From positions 124,001 to 188,000 of the forward strand of contig SGPM01000007.1 in the NCBI GenBank assembly GCA_004802725.1: a stretch of 64,000 nucleotides of DNA. The letters are read 5' to 3'. Every line of letters begins with the position of its first letter. Positions within the stretch are counted from its first letter, which is position 1. Positions 10,616 through 23,112 of the stretch are shown here, one piece after another. The stretch is from Antrodiella citrinella. Its lineage: Eukaryota; Basidiomycota; Agaricomycetes; Polyporales; Steccherinaceae. The notes beneath the pieces were generated by a model. The model saw only the letters and a list, made by a program, of their open reading frames with translations. It was not told the DNA's origin and searched no databases. The translations under genes and the position numbers were made by a program.

Positions 10616-12595
10616 ACTCCGTCTTGCGATCTCTCACGTTCACATCCTGCCATCTAATGCTATTCAGCCATCTATCCTCATCTCAAGCAGCAGCAGCCTG
10701 AACGCGGATCACTTGCCTCTCTCTCCTAGAGTCTTACCCAGCGCATGGTCTCGCGCTGCCGCATCATACTTACAATGTCTGCGACAGTGATGCCCGTCCC
10801 CATTCAAGATACGTTTCTCACACGTCCCTCTGCGTCGACTTATCAAGCCCATTCTTATCCAGGTACTTTATAATCGGATGACGGCGGGAGTGCGACTACC
10901 ACCGCTTTCGTATTTTGAATCACGACGTAGGACTCGGGCGACCATGTGAGTGCATGCCAGTGTCTTCGGTCGACACAAATATTTGTCCACCACTAATGTG
11001 TTCTGTCCTCCACAGAACAACATACTCAGTGCCCCCTCCTTCACCATTCACGCGAGCAGCTACACACTGGCTCTTCTTTGCAGATGCCACCTCGTACTGA
11101 CGAGAGAATCGCGCTCACCACCACCTGGTACCGGCAATGTCGAGCCGTCAGGCTTGGGTATGACATACATTATTTATGTACTGTACTGTAGTTGCACATG
11201 TCACGGCATCTGTTCTATTAGGCTTGTTATGTCAATCTACGTGTTTTTGAGCCCATCATATTTGTCCGACACCAGGACGTCTGCTATAACCCAATGCACT
11301 ATAGGACATGTGAGCGGATCACAAAAGCAAAGCGAGCCAAATGACCTCTATGATATGCCTATGGGATGACTATGAACAAGCTCATGAAAAAACCATGGAT
11401 ACGGCGATGATGAAAAGGGCAAGAACGGTGACGTGTGGTCGGATCGCGAGCTATTGATTACAAGAAAACCATGATGAGTTCATAAAAGCAGTGCGCGCTA
11501 ATCACGCATGGTTCATGCGCTCGAGTTGTCAACAAAAACCCATGAATTGACTGTAAATTCGATGCTGGCAGTGTACACAAAGCCGACGCCACTGAGTCTA
11601 TTGGTTTGATATCCCCGTTCGGCCTTCGTCGTCATGACGTCCGTATTTGACCACTGTCGTTCGTCGCCGAAATCACGGTGTCCGAATCGTGGACGTGGCG
11701 TTTCAGTACGTGTCCGTGTCGGGGTTTCTTGGAATGGTAAGGTTGAGGGCGAGAGAAGAGTGGTGTCGTATTAATAATTCGGGCGATGGTGCCGATGAGT
11801 GCGTGAGTGCGAGGAAAATCGTGATGTGTCTGGATGGATCTATTCAACAAGAGATGTTCTCCGAAGGGAGCGTATCCCGCGAACGACGCGACGCGATGTT
11901 GGGGATCTAGACTCTGGAGAGACCACCTAATATTTGGTCGCCCAACTTGCTACAATATTAATATGCTTGCGCGCCCGGTCAGTCTGAGTCCAAGACACGT
12001 TTTGTGATGGTTTATTGGAGCCTGATACATTCTGAGAGTGACCGAATCACTGGAGCGAAGCGCAGTGGCAAGATCTCATGGCGAAATCAACAAACAGCCT
12101 GTTCACGTCGAATTTAGGATTGAAGTTTCTGGATGCCGCATGCGTCTTCTCCCGATCCCCCCAGTTGACCGGAAGTTTGAGGGGACTGTGGCAAGTAGGT
12201 GGAGGAAGAGAGTCAACAGTCGCGATCAGGCTGTTCTAAGCTCGACTTAGATGAAGGAGTTATAAATAAAAAGAGGACTTTGCGGTTGGTAGCAGCGATG
12301 ACGATGGTCTAATATTATCTGTACAAGTTGAATGGGTGGAAGTAAGACAGAGTAAGACGGACGGGAAATGTGCTGTGCTACATTCTGTTCCGACGGAGAA
12401 GGAAGGGTAGCGATATGCGGACCCCAGGGAAGTTCAAGTACGTGATCAATACCCTTGCGCCATCAGTGTCACGATCGCTGCTACTCTCATCAACCTCCAT
12501 CATATGCTTCATATCGTCACATAGAAGGGTAAATACATACAGTGTATGACACCCGTGTACGCTTCAATGTCCCACCATCAAGTAAGGTTCCATGT

Positions 12596-13156
12596 CTATG
12601 CCTCTACCTTCTTGAGGTTACGGTGGAGTTCAGGCTTGACGAGGACGACGCGGTCCAACAGCTTCTTGACGACTTGGTCTTTGCTCTTGTTGTACTGCGC
12701 CGTGATCTCCTTCCGCTTCACGTCTGTCTCCTTGTCGATGGCGACTGATGCAGATTGGGTGTTTCCCGCATGCTAAAAGGTCGGAATAACCGCAATTGAT
12801 GCAGAAAGGATGTCAGGTCATGAATGTCGGGTGTACGTAGCTGGGACGCACCGATGCCTCGAACGCCTTGAACTCCTGCTCTTTCGACCGCCGGTACTCC
12901 TCTATTTCCTTCGTAGCTTGTGTCCGCGCATCTTTGAGCTTCTGTACTCGGACTACATACATACAGTCGTCACAGATGATACACAAACCAGAGTGTAATG
13001 ACGTACATTGACGAGCCTGCTGAACGACCTTAGCGGCCTCCTTCTCAGCCTCGAGGAGAGTTTGGATGCTCTGTGATTGTTGGGTGGCCTGCACGAACCA
13101 TCGTACCGTTAGCTGTGTCGCGACTGTGCCGCAGAGGTCACAGCAGGACTGACCAT
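12596..13156 (-). CDS. VMA10: V-type proton ATPase subunit G
   Basis: Peripheral-stalk subunit of the vacuolar ATPase V1 sector. The spliced protein begins ATQQSQSIQTLLEAEKEAAK after Met and continues VVQQARQFRVQKLKDARTQA, KEIEEYRRSKEQEFKAFEAS, HAGNTQSASVAIDKETDVKR and so on to NLKKVEA and a stop at 12596-12598. This is a nearly standard fungal subunit G: a short charged coiled coil of about 115-120 residues. The first coding exon is only the ATG at 13154-13156, followed by a GTCAGT donor; the next exon starts at 13088. No in-frame ATG exists at the start of that exon, which begins just after GTGCAG, so the split start is needed. The start lies 297 bp from the divergent symplekin gene. Identity is very confident, the ATG exon somewhat less so. 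Confidence 0.92.
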
Positions 13157-13453
13157 TGAGAGGGATTAAGATGGATTGAAACTCCGCCCGCAGAGTCGCG
13201 TCGCTAAAGACATGGGATAGACGCCTGTCTGTCCTCGGACATGTGGCTCTTGCTGTTCACGAACTGACTGACCTGAGACGATTACGACTATTGGGCATTT
13301 CAAAAAGGCTTTCCTCTGGTTTTTGCTTAAACTCCTCTGATAATACACAACACATTAGACCCGCAGTAAACGGATACCGTCAGAGAGGGGTCGAGAACAC
13401 GAAAATCACAGGGAGAAACCGCGCTCTGACGACCAGAGTCGGACTCAGACGCG

Positions 13454-16400
13454 ATGGCCAATGAACCCATTGACCCCCTCCATGCGCTGTCCCAGGCATT
13501 GTCGGTCCCTGCGGACTCGAAAGAACAGGCGGACCTCCTCTCGTCGTTGCGCGAGTCGCTCGAAACGTACCCCAGCCCCATCCCCATCCTTTGCACATCT
13601 CTGATCAAGACCGTGTCCAATGCCGGCGACACCCTCCTCAAACGATGGGTTTTGGACCTCCTACACTTCGCCATTGCGCGTTCGACGTTGTCGGTTGATG
13701 CGCGCACTCAATGTGCGTCCCCCTTCCTTTATTTTGTCGTGTGGGCGGAAGAGTTGGTGGAAGGAATGGGCTATTAACGCATATGTCTGCATTGCTTTAT
13801 TAGTGGCAGCACAATCTATGGAAGTCCTTGCATCATTGCTGAACGATCCGAATCCCCTTACCGTGAAAGTGGTCATTCAATGCTTCGGAACGTCATACCC
13901 GTTGTTATTCCGCTTGCTGTATGTCGTGGTTCTCATTGGTTTCTTGCGAACTCCGTCTAATCTAGCTCCGAATATAGTTGCGCGAACAAGACACAGCGGT
14001 ATCACTGGGACGTTCTCAATGGTACCAAGAATCGGATTTTGGAGTTTGTACGGTCGCCACAGGCGACTGCGGGTATGAAGCTGGCTGCGATCAAGTTCAT
14101 GCAGAGGGTTATTCTGGTGCAGACGCGGGGCGTAACCGATCCTAGGGTGAGTCACCTTGCATACATACGCCAACATATCTGTCCTTATGCTATCTGTCTG
14201 CTCCCATAGCTGCAGAACAAGAACGACCCCAACTTGTCCATGGTTCCTTCCGACCATCCATTCATCCCCGTTCCTATGCTTGAGGCTGAAGGTCTGAAGC
14301 TACTGGAAGGTATAGTGACTATACTATATACCAGCTCGTATGTATTCGTGTTATCTTTGCTGCTACGCGTGATTTGACGTTTGTTTGTAGAAATCCCGAC
14401 ATTCTCTCTGCTGTTATCAACAGTTGGTCGCAACTAGTGAAGCTACGGCCAGCTCTCGTAGCACTGGTTGTATCCTCACTCGCGTCGTGGACACCTGCTG
14501 CCCTTGCTGGACTCCCTGCTACACCCATCAAGAGCGTGGAGAAGGCCGTTCGCATCCTGCTAATGCATATATCACGGTATGGTTTATTATGTCTATACCA
14601 ACGGTTCGCTCATCTTTTTCGCAGCACACCGCAAGGACAGCGGTTCGCTGCGCAGATCCATGATGCGTTGGCGACGCAGGGCGCGCGAATGGACAAGGCA
14701 GTGGTAGACGAGAAGCTGCGTAAAGCAACGGCAGCGGATTCTCGGAAACGATCCTCATCTACCACGTCAACACCGGACGGCCCCGATGCGAAACGGGTCA
14801 AGTTGGAACCTCGGGCGGGCGCGCCTGTCTCTTCCTTCCTTGCCGGCTTCGACTTCGCCACACTTCCCGCTGCGCTCGTGACCGAACTTATCGTGGCCAA
14901 CATCCAAGTGTTCACCGAATCGGCACTCACAGAGCTGGTCCAGACCTACAGACATAACCGCGAGACCGCGCAAACCGCTGCATCTACTGTTGCCCCTACT
15001 CCTACCGCGTCCACGTCCACCCTCCCACCGTCCACTTCTCAAACTCCTCCCGACGCTCCGTCAAGAGCGAAAACTCCCATACCCGATGTCGCCCAGAATG
15101 TACGAGCGAAGTCTCCACCCAAAGCCCCTGCTGCGATGTTGGAGGCGATGAGCGTCAAGCATGAACCTGTTGACCCTCTTCAAATGGATATTGACGAGGA
15201 CGAGATCGAGTATGAGCCTGACAGACTGAACCTTGAGGTAAGTATATCATTGCACACCAATGCGCTCTGACTTAGTACCTTGATGTATAGCTGTCAGGTG
15301 TCGAGCCTGCGGTCGTCGAAGCCGAAATCGCTATGGAACAAGATCTGGACTTCACCATCGACCCACGGGAGTTCAAGCTGCCCCCGCCGAAGTTCTTAGA
15401 AGACCACGACCGGAACGCCCTTATTCGCTCTTCGCTCACTCGAATATGGGACGGCGCCAAAGATCTTACGACGCAGGAGGTCGACTTGTCCGAGTCGCAA
15501 GGGTTCTCTGCGACGGATATGTGGATGCTCCTTCTCGTGCGACTGATTACGCGTGTTGCTGATCCACCTCCTGTGGCGGAAGACGAGAGCGAAGAAGACA
15601 AGGAGGCGAACGAGGTTGTTGTCTCTGATTTGTATGACCGTCAAGACAAGCTGAGACAGACTTTGTGCGACTACATCATGGCTGATTTCACTGGACGGTC
15701 AGTGTATATTCCAGTCCTCTCTGATACATGACTCAGTGTGGGATCGTATCACAGGTTACGACTTGCGACTGTATGGATGAACGAAGAGTGGTACAACGAC
15801 CGGATACGGATCAATGCGGATCCCGAATGGAGGCCCAGTTATGAGACGTGGTTGAACCAGATCGTAGCGGTACATCAGACCCATGTGGACGGGAAGGACA
15901 GGACATTCGCGCGTTTCTTGCTTGATCTCCCTGCTATTCCTCAGGATGTCATGACTTTATTACGTGAGATGTGTGTGGAGACTGAGCGGTACGTGTTGGT
16001 TAATGTGCATACCGGAGCGTTCGCTGACGAGTGGTTTTATAGGAGGCAGATCGGATTTACGACATTGCGAGACTTTGTCCAGCAACGACCGTCTATGCGG
16101 GAAGAAGTGATGACTATGCTACTGGAGCTCACAACGCATTCAGGTAAGTGTTTAATATTTTATGTACCCCCTTTCTGACCTTGTCTACAGACAAAATTAC
16201 CCGCGGGGCCGCTATCAACACTGTCAAACGTTGGATACCTGATCAGCAGCCTATGGACGGTATGATTCGTGACTTCGCTTTGCAGCTACTCCGACGACTG
16301 CAGTCACGTCCCAACAAGACCCCTGAACCTCATACGAATGGGAATGCGGCCGACGGAGAAGGTCAGGAAGAGAGAGTCGAAGGAGTCCCAGACACTCACA

Positions 16401-17832
16401 TGGAAGACGAGGAGGATGGTCAGCTCCCACCGGAAGATATCATCCAGACGTCCTACCTACCGGAGCAGCTAGAGTTCCCCGCCAACGACGCTCAGGTCTT
16501 GCAGCACGTGGAGCTACTATTTGCGTTGTCTACCAAAGTCCCGGAGTTTTTGGACGAGTAAGTTGTCAAAGTTGTGCCAGGTTGCCGATGTGAATCTAAC
16601 CTTTTCTTGTCAGACTATTCTTGGCTTACGGCGGAATGGAGAAATCTGTCCAGAAAACCATCCAGCACTTGATCACCCCCCTTGTTCGCGCTCTTGGACA
16701 GAACCACAACAAGCTGCTCACACTTCTGCGAACGTTCCCTCCTGGTGCTGAGACCCTGGCGCTGCGTATCCTCACCATCTTCACCGAAAACGGTCGCCCC
16801 AGTCATTCGATCGTCACGTTAGTCAAGACTTTGGTCACCGAGCGTGATCTGGACGCCAGGTTCCTCATCCCTATCATCGCGGAGATGGATAAGGTTTTCA
16901 TTTCACACTCTGTTTCTATATCCGAGCCTTCTGCTCATTGAGTCTCTGACAGGCCGATATCTTACGAAGCTTACCCCGCATCGTGTCGATGCTCAACGGA
17001 CAGGATGATGCCAAGAACACCGTCCGCTCAGTCTTCAACTCCATCGTCACCACACCACCTCAGTCCTTCGGCAGCGTTACGTCTAATTTGCCAAGGGTGC
17101 GACAGAGCGAGCTACTGAGTCCTGCAGAACTTATGGTCCAGATACATGAGTCTGAAAAGGAGATCGGGCTGAAGAGTGCGATCGAAGGTACGTATTTTAG
17201 ACTTTTCGAAGCACACCGATCCAGGGACTGATGCTGAGATGTTGATATAGCTATAGGCATCTGCTTTTCCATGACAGATATCTACAGGTCAGAGATTCTT
17301 GGTGTTGTGATGAATTTACTCGTAGACGCTCCAGTGCTGCCTACGTTGTTTATGCGAACTGTGAGCTCATTTACTATTCCATACATACTGAGCTCATTCA
17401 TTTTCGCCAATGCAGGTCATTCAAGCTGTCAGAACCTACAGATCATTGGTCGGGTTCGTGTCAACGACGCTCATGTCCCGGCTCATCACCAAGAAGATCT
17501 GGACGGTCGCGCCCTTATGGGAAGGCTTTATCCGCTGTGCCAAAGTGACCTCACCCGCCTGTCTCCCCTCCCTTCTGCAATTGCCCAAAGATCAGCTGCA
17601 AGACTTGGTGAACAAACAGCCAAGTCTCAAATCTCCCCTGCGCGACTATGTCATCAAGAAGGATGGTTACAAGGCGCGTCTGACGGGTTTGTTAGATATA
17701 CTGGGGGACGATGAACCTATGGCTGAAGCTGTACCTGCTGCTGGTGGCGAGGATTCGGTGGCGAATACGCCTCCACCACTAGACACTCAGACGAATGGCA
17801 CGCCACAGCCTGAGATAGCTACACCTTCATAG
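13454..17832 (+). CDS. Symplekin/Pta1-like mRNA 3'-end processing scaffold
   Basis: Scaffold of the cleavage and polyadenylation factor. The N-terminus has the HEAT-like repeats of the Pta1/symplekin domain: PADSKEQADLLSSLRESLET, DTLLKRWVLDLLHFAIARST, AAQSMEVLASLLNDPNPLTV and MKLAAIKFMQRVILVQTRGV. A Ser/Thr/Pro-rich and acidic linker follows (about 14700-15230). The C-terminal symplekin domain covers about 15350-17700, for example HVELLFALSTKVPEFLDE, LALRILTIFTENGRPSHSIV and VPLL-like helices ending near SLKSPLRDYVIKKDGYKARL. The tail is low-complexity. About a dozen short introns interrupt the gene, giving roughly 1,200 residues, in line with the family. Its stop is 235 bp from the convergent RPC4 stop. 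The name rests on domain order and repeat pattern, without an alignment. Confidence 0.85.
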
Positions 17833-18067
17833 GAGGAGTCTTGGTAGTTGTTCATATGGTATTTAGCTTTAGGACACTTCTTCGCAGGACAACGTCGTCC
17901 TCCTTTCTGTGTGTAGTTGTATTGAGATGATTTATCGTATCTTGCGTAGATAGTAGTTTCGAGACGTACTGGCACATATGCATCTTACAAACAGTAGTGG
18001 ATGTACATTCGGATACAAAATAAAATATATCGACCGAGTGTACTGACTAGTCGGGCAGGTAGGTATA

Positions 18068-19718
18068 TTATGATGTATCCATTCTAATTAGCCCTGCGTC
18101 CTCTAGTACGGTTGGCGCAGGTTGCTGCTCTGCGATCTCCATGCTTTCGAGTAGGGTCTGTATGTCTGGCGATACGACAAAACGTCGATTGACCTCGCCG
18201 AGAATGCACATCCGTTTGTGTTCTGTGTCCATGTAGACAGCGTGCTGTAGGAATGACGGTTGTGTCGCAGACGTGACCTAAAATATATGCAAATATTTCT
18301 GTGAAACGTTCTGTCAAATGAAAGATGCAAAGACAAACATCGAGGAGAACACCGTTGCCTAATCGTAGCTTAACTGCACCACTTTGATAGACCTCGAGCT
18401 GGCCGACTATCCCAGAAAGTTTTGGTTCGTCGTCAGAACCTTCCTTCTTGACCTGAGGGTCTTCCGAAGGCGTAGTCGCACCCGACGCTGGGGGTTTTGT
18501 GTCATCCGCGAACGTCACCTTCTTGACAGACGCTTCTTCCGCTGTGTCTGCTGCTACGCCTTTGCCCTTGTCATCTTTTGCCGCAGAAGATTGAGAGACA
18601 AATGTCGGGAATGGCTCGGGAAATTGGAAAAAATATAGACGTTCGGCACGAACATCCATATCCTAGATGAGAATGAGACGTCTGCGATGGAATGAGTGTA
18701 GAGCTTCGACGTACGTCTTCATCCACAGGTACAGAAAAGTCGTTCGCGATGTCTTCCAGTACCTCTTCCTCTTCGCTATCACTGAGATCTACAGCGTTTG
18801 CCAGGTTGACCTCCTCCTTCGGTGGAGGAGAGTCGTCCACTTGCATGGGATCTAACTTGTCAACACCTTGGTAGTACATTAGCTGCATCAGTTGCATACT
18901 ATAGCAAACACGTACCTTTGCCCTTCAAATCTTCCGCGGGATCCTCTTTCTTTGCTTTCTTCTTCTTATTTACGATCTTGTCCTTCTTCAAACTCTCCGG
19001 TGCCATCCAGTCCATGGTCTGAACGTTGTCCATATCAATAATCTCCACGCCCTCGTCCGGCTCTGAGTACACTTCTTCCTCATCAGAATCAACCTTCCGC
19101 CGCTCCTCTGCGTCTCTTCCCAAGTGGTTCTCTTGCCCACCTTCCCGCTTCACTCCAAGAGACGGTGCAGCCGACTTTGTGAGACCTGCGCCAAGCTTAG
19201 AAGATCCACCTGGGCCTCCCGGTGCTGCAGGCGTGAAGTTAGACCGTGGCGCTGTGCGACGGCCTGATTGTCCAGCCAGGGCGGGTCCCATGGCGAATGG
19301 ACCGCTGGCTACCATCTCGACCGGAGGTCGTGCGCCTCCTCTGGCCTCACCTCCTCTACCACGTCCCCTCCCTCTGTCTCCTCCTNCTCCGCGGCGCGGC
19401 CTCTCTCCGAGGTTGAAGCTGCAGGTGCTTCCTCCTACGTTGGATAGTAGGTGAATAAGATCTTAACGTGAACAATGCATTGACTCACGACTTTGACCTC
19501 ACTACAATATTTTACATCATCTTGTGTGAAATCAATTGTGAAAGATTCGGACGTACTCACTCCTTCTTCCGCCTCGCCGGCAAAGTTGGGACAAACTTCA
19601 GTTTCTGAGTCCCCAGTCGCGTTACATCGGCTTGTTTCTTCGCCAGACTGGCGATCGCTTTTGGTGTGCTGCCACCCGATCCACCTGCGCCGTTCGAGCT
19701 CCCTATTGTGTCGGCCAT
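18068..19718 (-). CDS. RPC53: DNA-directed RNA polymerase III subunit Rpc4 (Rpc53)
   Basis: Subunit of RNA polymerase III that pairs with Rpc5 (Rpc37) and acts in initiation and termination of tRNA and 5S transcription. The N-terminus has MADTIGSSNGAGGSGG and then TQKLKFVPTLPARRKKE. A Gly/Arg-rich stretch and acidic, Lys-rich segments follow. The C-terminal RPC4 signature reads GAVKLRLGNGVLLDV, TSATQPSFLQHAVYMDTEHK and RMCILGEVNRRFVVSPDIQT. The stop is TAA at 18068-18070. I chose the start at 19718 because the longer frame to 19826 adds residues unlike the family. An undetermined base (n) lies at 19386 in the Gly/Arg-rich stretch. The gene diverges from the phosphoribosyltransferase gene, with about 246 bp between starts. 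Confidence 0.9.
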
Positions 19719-19964
19719 TTTCGTGTGTCTCGAACGTTTGAGAAAGAGCTCAAGTCCAAGAAGTTCAAGAAAGATGAGCTTGGGATCTCGATTAGATCTG
19801 AACAAATATTGGTCATAGATAACCACATGGCATCACAAATCTGTTATCATCCTCCTCTCCGATCAAGCAGATCTATTTCTCTCGAAATTTGGAGGTAATA
19901 GTATCTCAGCCACCCACATCGTATCTCTTTCTCGTTTCCTCTCTGCTTGACTTAATCTTTAACA

Positions 19965-21192
19965 ATGGGAGAACCAGAACATCTCCATATGACCTACAAT
20001 GATATCCACAAGATCATCGAGAACTCTGCAAAGACCATTGCAGCCGAGTTCAAGCCAGACCTATTCATTGCTATCGGTCAGTATCTCCCATCGCCCTCGG
20101 ACGTTGACTGAGTTGATTGTTTGGATAGGTGGCGGGCAAGTGTTGTTCGTAGAAGTCCATACCGTGTAGATCCTGACTGTCTCCGCCGCGTCTAGTGGAT
20201 TCTTCCCTGCGCGTGTTATGGTGAGCAATCTCGTGTCTGTTCACGCGACCTTATACCGATATGCATCGTCTTGTACCATTCCAAAGCGCACATTCCTGAA
20301 GGACTCCACCACCAAGCGTAACATCCCAATCTACGCCATTGGTCTTTCACTATACGAGGAGCTTCCCGGAACAACCGCAGAACAGGTTGGCAACCAGGTC
20401 ATCCGGACCCAGTGGCTGTAAGTCGGCCATGCATCTGTACTCGATCAGAAGTGTCGCTGACTCGTCATGCTCAGCGGTCCCGAATCCGGAAATACACTCC
20501 TTGGTCGCAGGGTGCTTATCGTTGTATGTGTTCAGCACCTGCCCTGGTGCATGCGGTCATCTGGACAATGATCGCTTTTTCTGCAGGATGAGGTCGATGA
20601 CACTCGCAAAACACTTCAGTAAGCATATGTGCCTTTGATCACGTGAACATAATTCGCTGACAACTTCATTGGCTGCAACATTTGATAGCTACGCTATTTC
20701 GGAGCTGCAAGCCGATGTCGAACGCGAGATTGCCAGCCTTCCAGAGGGCGAACGCGAGGCAAAACGCACGAAGTTCGCCGTGTTCGTAGTCCACAATAAG
20801 CTCAAGCCTAAACTTGGAGCTCTCCCGGATAATGTGCCGTGAGTGCAAAGATGCTTGAATGACCACGATGAACACATGGTGACCATGCCACGTCTACGGC
20901 AGATACTACGCCGGCGAGAACACTGAGGATCTCTGGTGAGAGGATTCTCATTGACCCATTCTTGTTGGCGGAGGATGCTCACACTGCCTGTGATAGGCTG
21001 GACTACCCGTGGGAAGCCAGGTATGAAAGTCTATCGCCTTGTCGTCTTGTGATTGGATGTTGATACCCGCTTTCCCGCTCGGCCGTCTTTTTATTGGCTG
21101 GTAACGCTGACAGCAATATCGACGAGCACGACCGCATCGCCGACGAAGAGAAGGCCTCAGGCAAATACAAGTCTGCTATCAAAGATGCTTAG
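19965..21192 (+). CDS. Xanthine/hypoxanthine-type purine phosphoribosyltransferase (Xpt1-like)
   Basis: Transfers a phosphoribosyl group from PRPP to a purine base in salvage. Ten exons give 213 residues, close to yeast Xpt1. The start MGEPEHLHMTYNDIHKIIEN is followed by the glycine loop IAIGGGGFFPARVM, then IPIYAIGLSLYEELPG, VIRTQWLGPESGNTLLGRRV and the PRPP-binding motif VLIVDEVDDTRKTL. The C-terminus carries LDYPWEASNIDEHDRIADEE. The glycine loop is assembled from a 7-nt exon (20129-20135) followed by an intron with a GC donor (GCAAGT); no other splicing keeps the frame. The gene precedes mitoferrin on the same strand by 581 bp. Family identity is strong; the preferred base (xanthine, hypoxanthine or guanine) is not determined by sequence. 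Confidence 0.92.
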
Positions 21193-21773
21193 GTGGCGAT
21201 AGAGGATGAAGCTTCAGCGATTCAGGCCTTCAAATGTATGTATGGTTGTATTGCACAAGTAGTTTGTTCGAAATGTATGTACACGTTTACAGTATGGAGG
21301 ATGTGTACGAATTTGAATCCGCGGTATACGGCCGTGCGATCGAATCGATTCCGACCCTGTGATTCTGTATCACACTGTGAAACCCCTCTCTTGAGTCTCT
21401 CCTCCCTTCGGACTTTGCCTCGGTTTTGCCCTTCCGTCTCCTTTCTTTACATACCTCTGCCATCTTCCTTGTGTTTTCTCTAAACTTAGGCGGCGACGAC
21501 GAGCTCCTTACCCCACTCGCTCGAGATCCACCCAACACTTGGAAGCCATCAGTCCAGCTGCTGCATAGGCACTCGACTACTGCGACGCAGTACTCGAAGT
21601 CCCCCGCAGGATCATCTGGTACACTGATTCCTGTGCTCACACCGCGAAGACCATTGCTGACACGTCGGCTGACCACCAGGAGTACAAATATCCGTGAAGT
21701 GCCGCTTCTGATTGACATCGGAAGTACCTGTTTCCTGCGCTTTAGGACTACTTGGACTGTATCAACCACGACA
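21193..21773. other. Intergenic region between XPT1-like and mitoferrin genes
   Basis: Contains the XPT1 3' end and the mitoferrin promoter. A pyrimidine-rich tract at about 21375-21480 fits a fungal promoter or 5' leader. No GATA-type iron regulatory motif was spotted and no gene is seen. Confidence 0.5.
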
Positions 21774-23112
21774 ATGGCTCAAACCATTGAGGAAATTGAG
21801 TACGAAGGGCTGCCGCCAAATGCTGGTCTCAGTGTGAGTGCCAGCAGAATTGTAACTGCGACGCGCAAACTAACACATTTCTCTTCGTTAGGTCAGCATG
21901 ATGGCAGGTGCATTGGTGAGTCAATAATCTTCCATTCTGAAGAAGCAAAGACGAACAGTCGGAGATCACTGAGAGTGATAGTTGCGCGATGGGTGGAAAA
22001 GTGAAGAAAGCGGGAGCTGACACGGTCTTGCAGGCTGGAATCACAGAGCATGCGGTCATGTTTCCAGTAGACAGCATCAAAGTCAGTCTCCTCTATTTTA
22101 GAAGCGTAGTGCTGCCAGATCTAACTTCTACAACTCTCAGACGCGTATGCAAGTCTTTGCGACATCACCGGCAGCTGTGTATACAGGCATCGGCAATGCG
22201 TTCACTCGTATATCGTCGACGGAAGGCATGTGGGCGCTGTGGAGGGGTGTATCCAGTGTGATTATGGGCGCAGGACCAGCGCATGCAGTCCACTTCGGAA
22301 CGTATGAGATGGTGAAGGAGTTTGCAGGAGGAAATGTTGAGGGTGGCAAGAACCAGTGGATAGCGACATGTGAGTCTTCCGTTCTTACTCTCGCGATCCG
22401 CGGGAAAGTCCTATGTGTTCCTGACGTTTGTGCGTGTCGGTTTACAGCAATAGCGGGTGCTTCTGCCACAGTGGCAAGTGATGCACTGATGAATCCATTC
22501 GACGGTGAGTTAAAACTTATAAACGGAACCGAGTAGAACGTACTGATACAGCTGCCGTCAGTCATAAAACAACGGATGCAAGTTCACAAGTCGGAATTCC
22601 GATCAGCACTGACATGCGCCCGCACGGTGTACGCGAACGAGGGACTCACGGCCTTCTATATCTCATACCCGACTACTCTCACCATGACCGTCCCCTTCAC
22701 GGCTGTCCAATTCACTGTTTACGAGCAGTTGAAGACGTTGCTAAATCCCAGCGGCGTGTACTCGCCCGGAACACACATGATCGCTGGTGGGTTGGCAGGA
22801 GCAGTGGCGGGAGCAGTGACCACACCCCTAGATGTGGCGAAAACAATCCTGCAAACTCGGGGCACATCTACTGATCCTGAAATTAGACATGCGAGGGGTA
22901 TGGTGGATGCGTTCCGGATTATATGGGCGAGGGACGGCATGAAGGGATTCGCAAGGGGGTTGTCACCCCGAGTACTGACGTTCATGCCAAGTAATGCACT
23001 ATGCTGGTTATCGTATGAGTTCTTTAGTGCGTGATTTTCTTTCATTTTTCCTTCGTCTTTGATATCTGACATAATTTGACCTTTTACAGAGGCTGCGATA
23101 CGGGATTACTAG
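21774..23112 (+). CDS. Mitoferrin-type mitochondrial iron carrier (Mrs3/Mrs4-like)
   Basis: Inner-membrane carrier that imports iron for heme and iron-sulfur cluster synthesis. Three tandem carrier repeats are visible with their Px[DE] motifs: FPVDSIKTRMQV, NPFDVIKQRMQV and TPLDVAKTILQT. The start MAQTIEEIEYEGLPPNAGLS leads to SMMAGALAGITEHAV; the first repeat contains MGAGPAHAVHFGTYEMVKEF. The family signature in helix positions (GITEHAVMFP and AHAVHF) points to mitoferrin more than to other carriers. The final exon reads KAAIRDY with a TAG at 23110-23112, after an intron inside the codon for Lys. Introns split the gene at 21835, 21925, 22080, 22370, 22505 and 23035 or nearby. Total length is just under 300 residues, as usual. 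Substrate assignment is by family. Confidence 0.92.

Larger units (their letters stand above)
8532..12595. other. 4 kb gene-poor stretch downstream of the laccase
   Basis: No recognisable gene, RNA or complete mobile element. The minus strand at about 9440-10119 has two overlapping open frames (listed separately). The plus strand at 10774 has a frame starting MSATVMPVPIQDTFLTRPSA that ends at a GTACTT donor-like site, but I could not extend it convincingly. A 16-bp direct repeat lies at 10531 and 10600. The rest is short random frames. Confidence 0.45.

Noticed and set aside
10774..11100. Possible small gene starting MSATVMPVPIQDTFLTRPSA
   Set aside because: The donor-like site after it could be joined only to exons that stop at once; no family resemblance.
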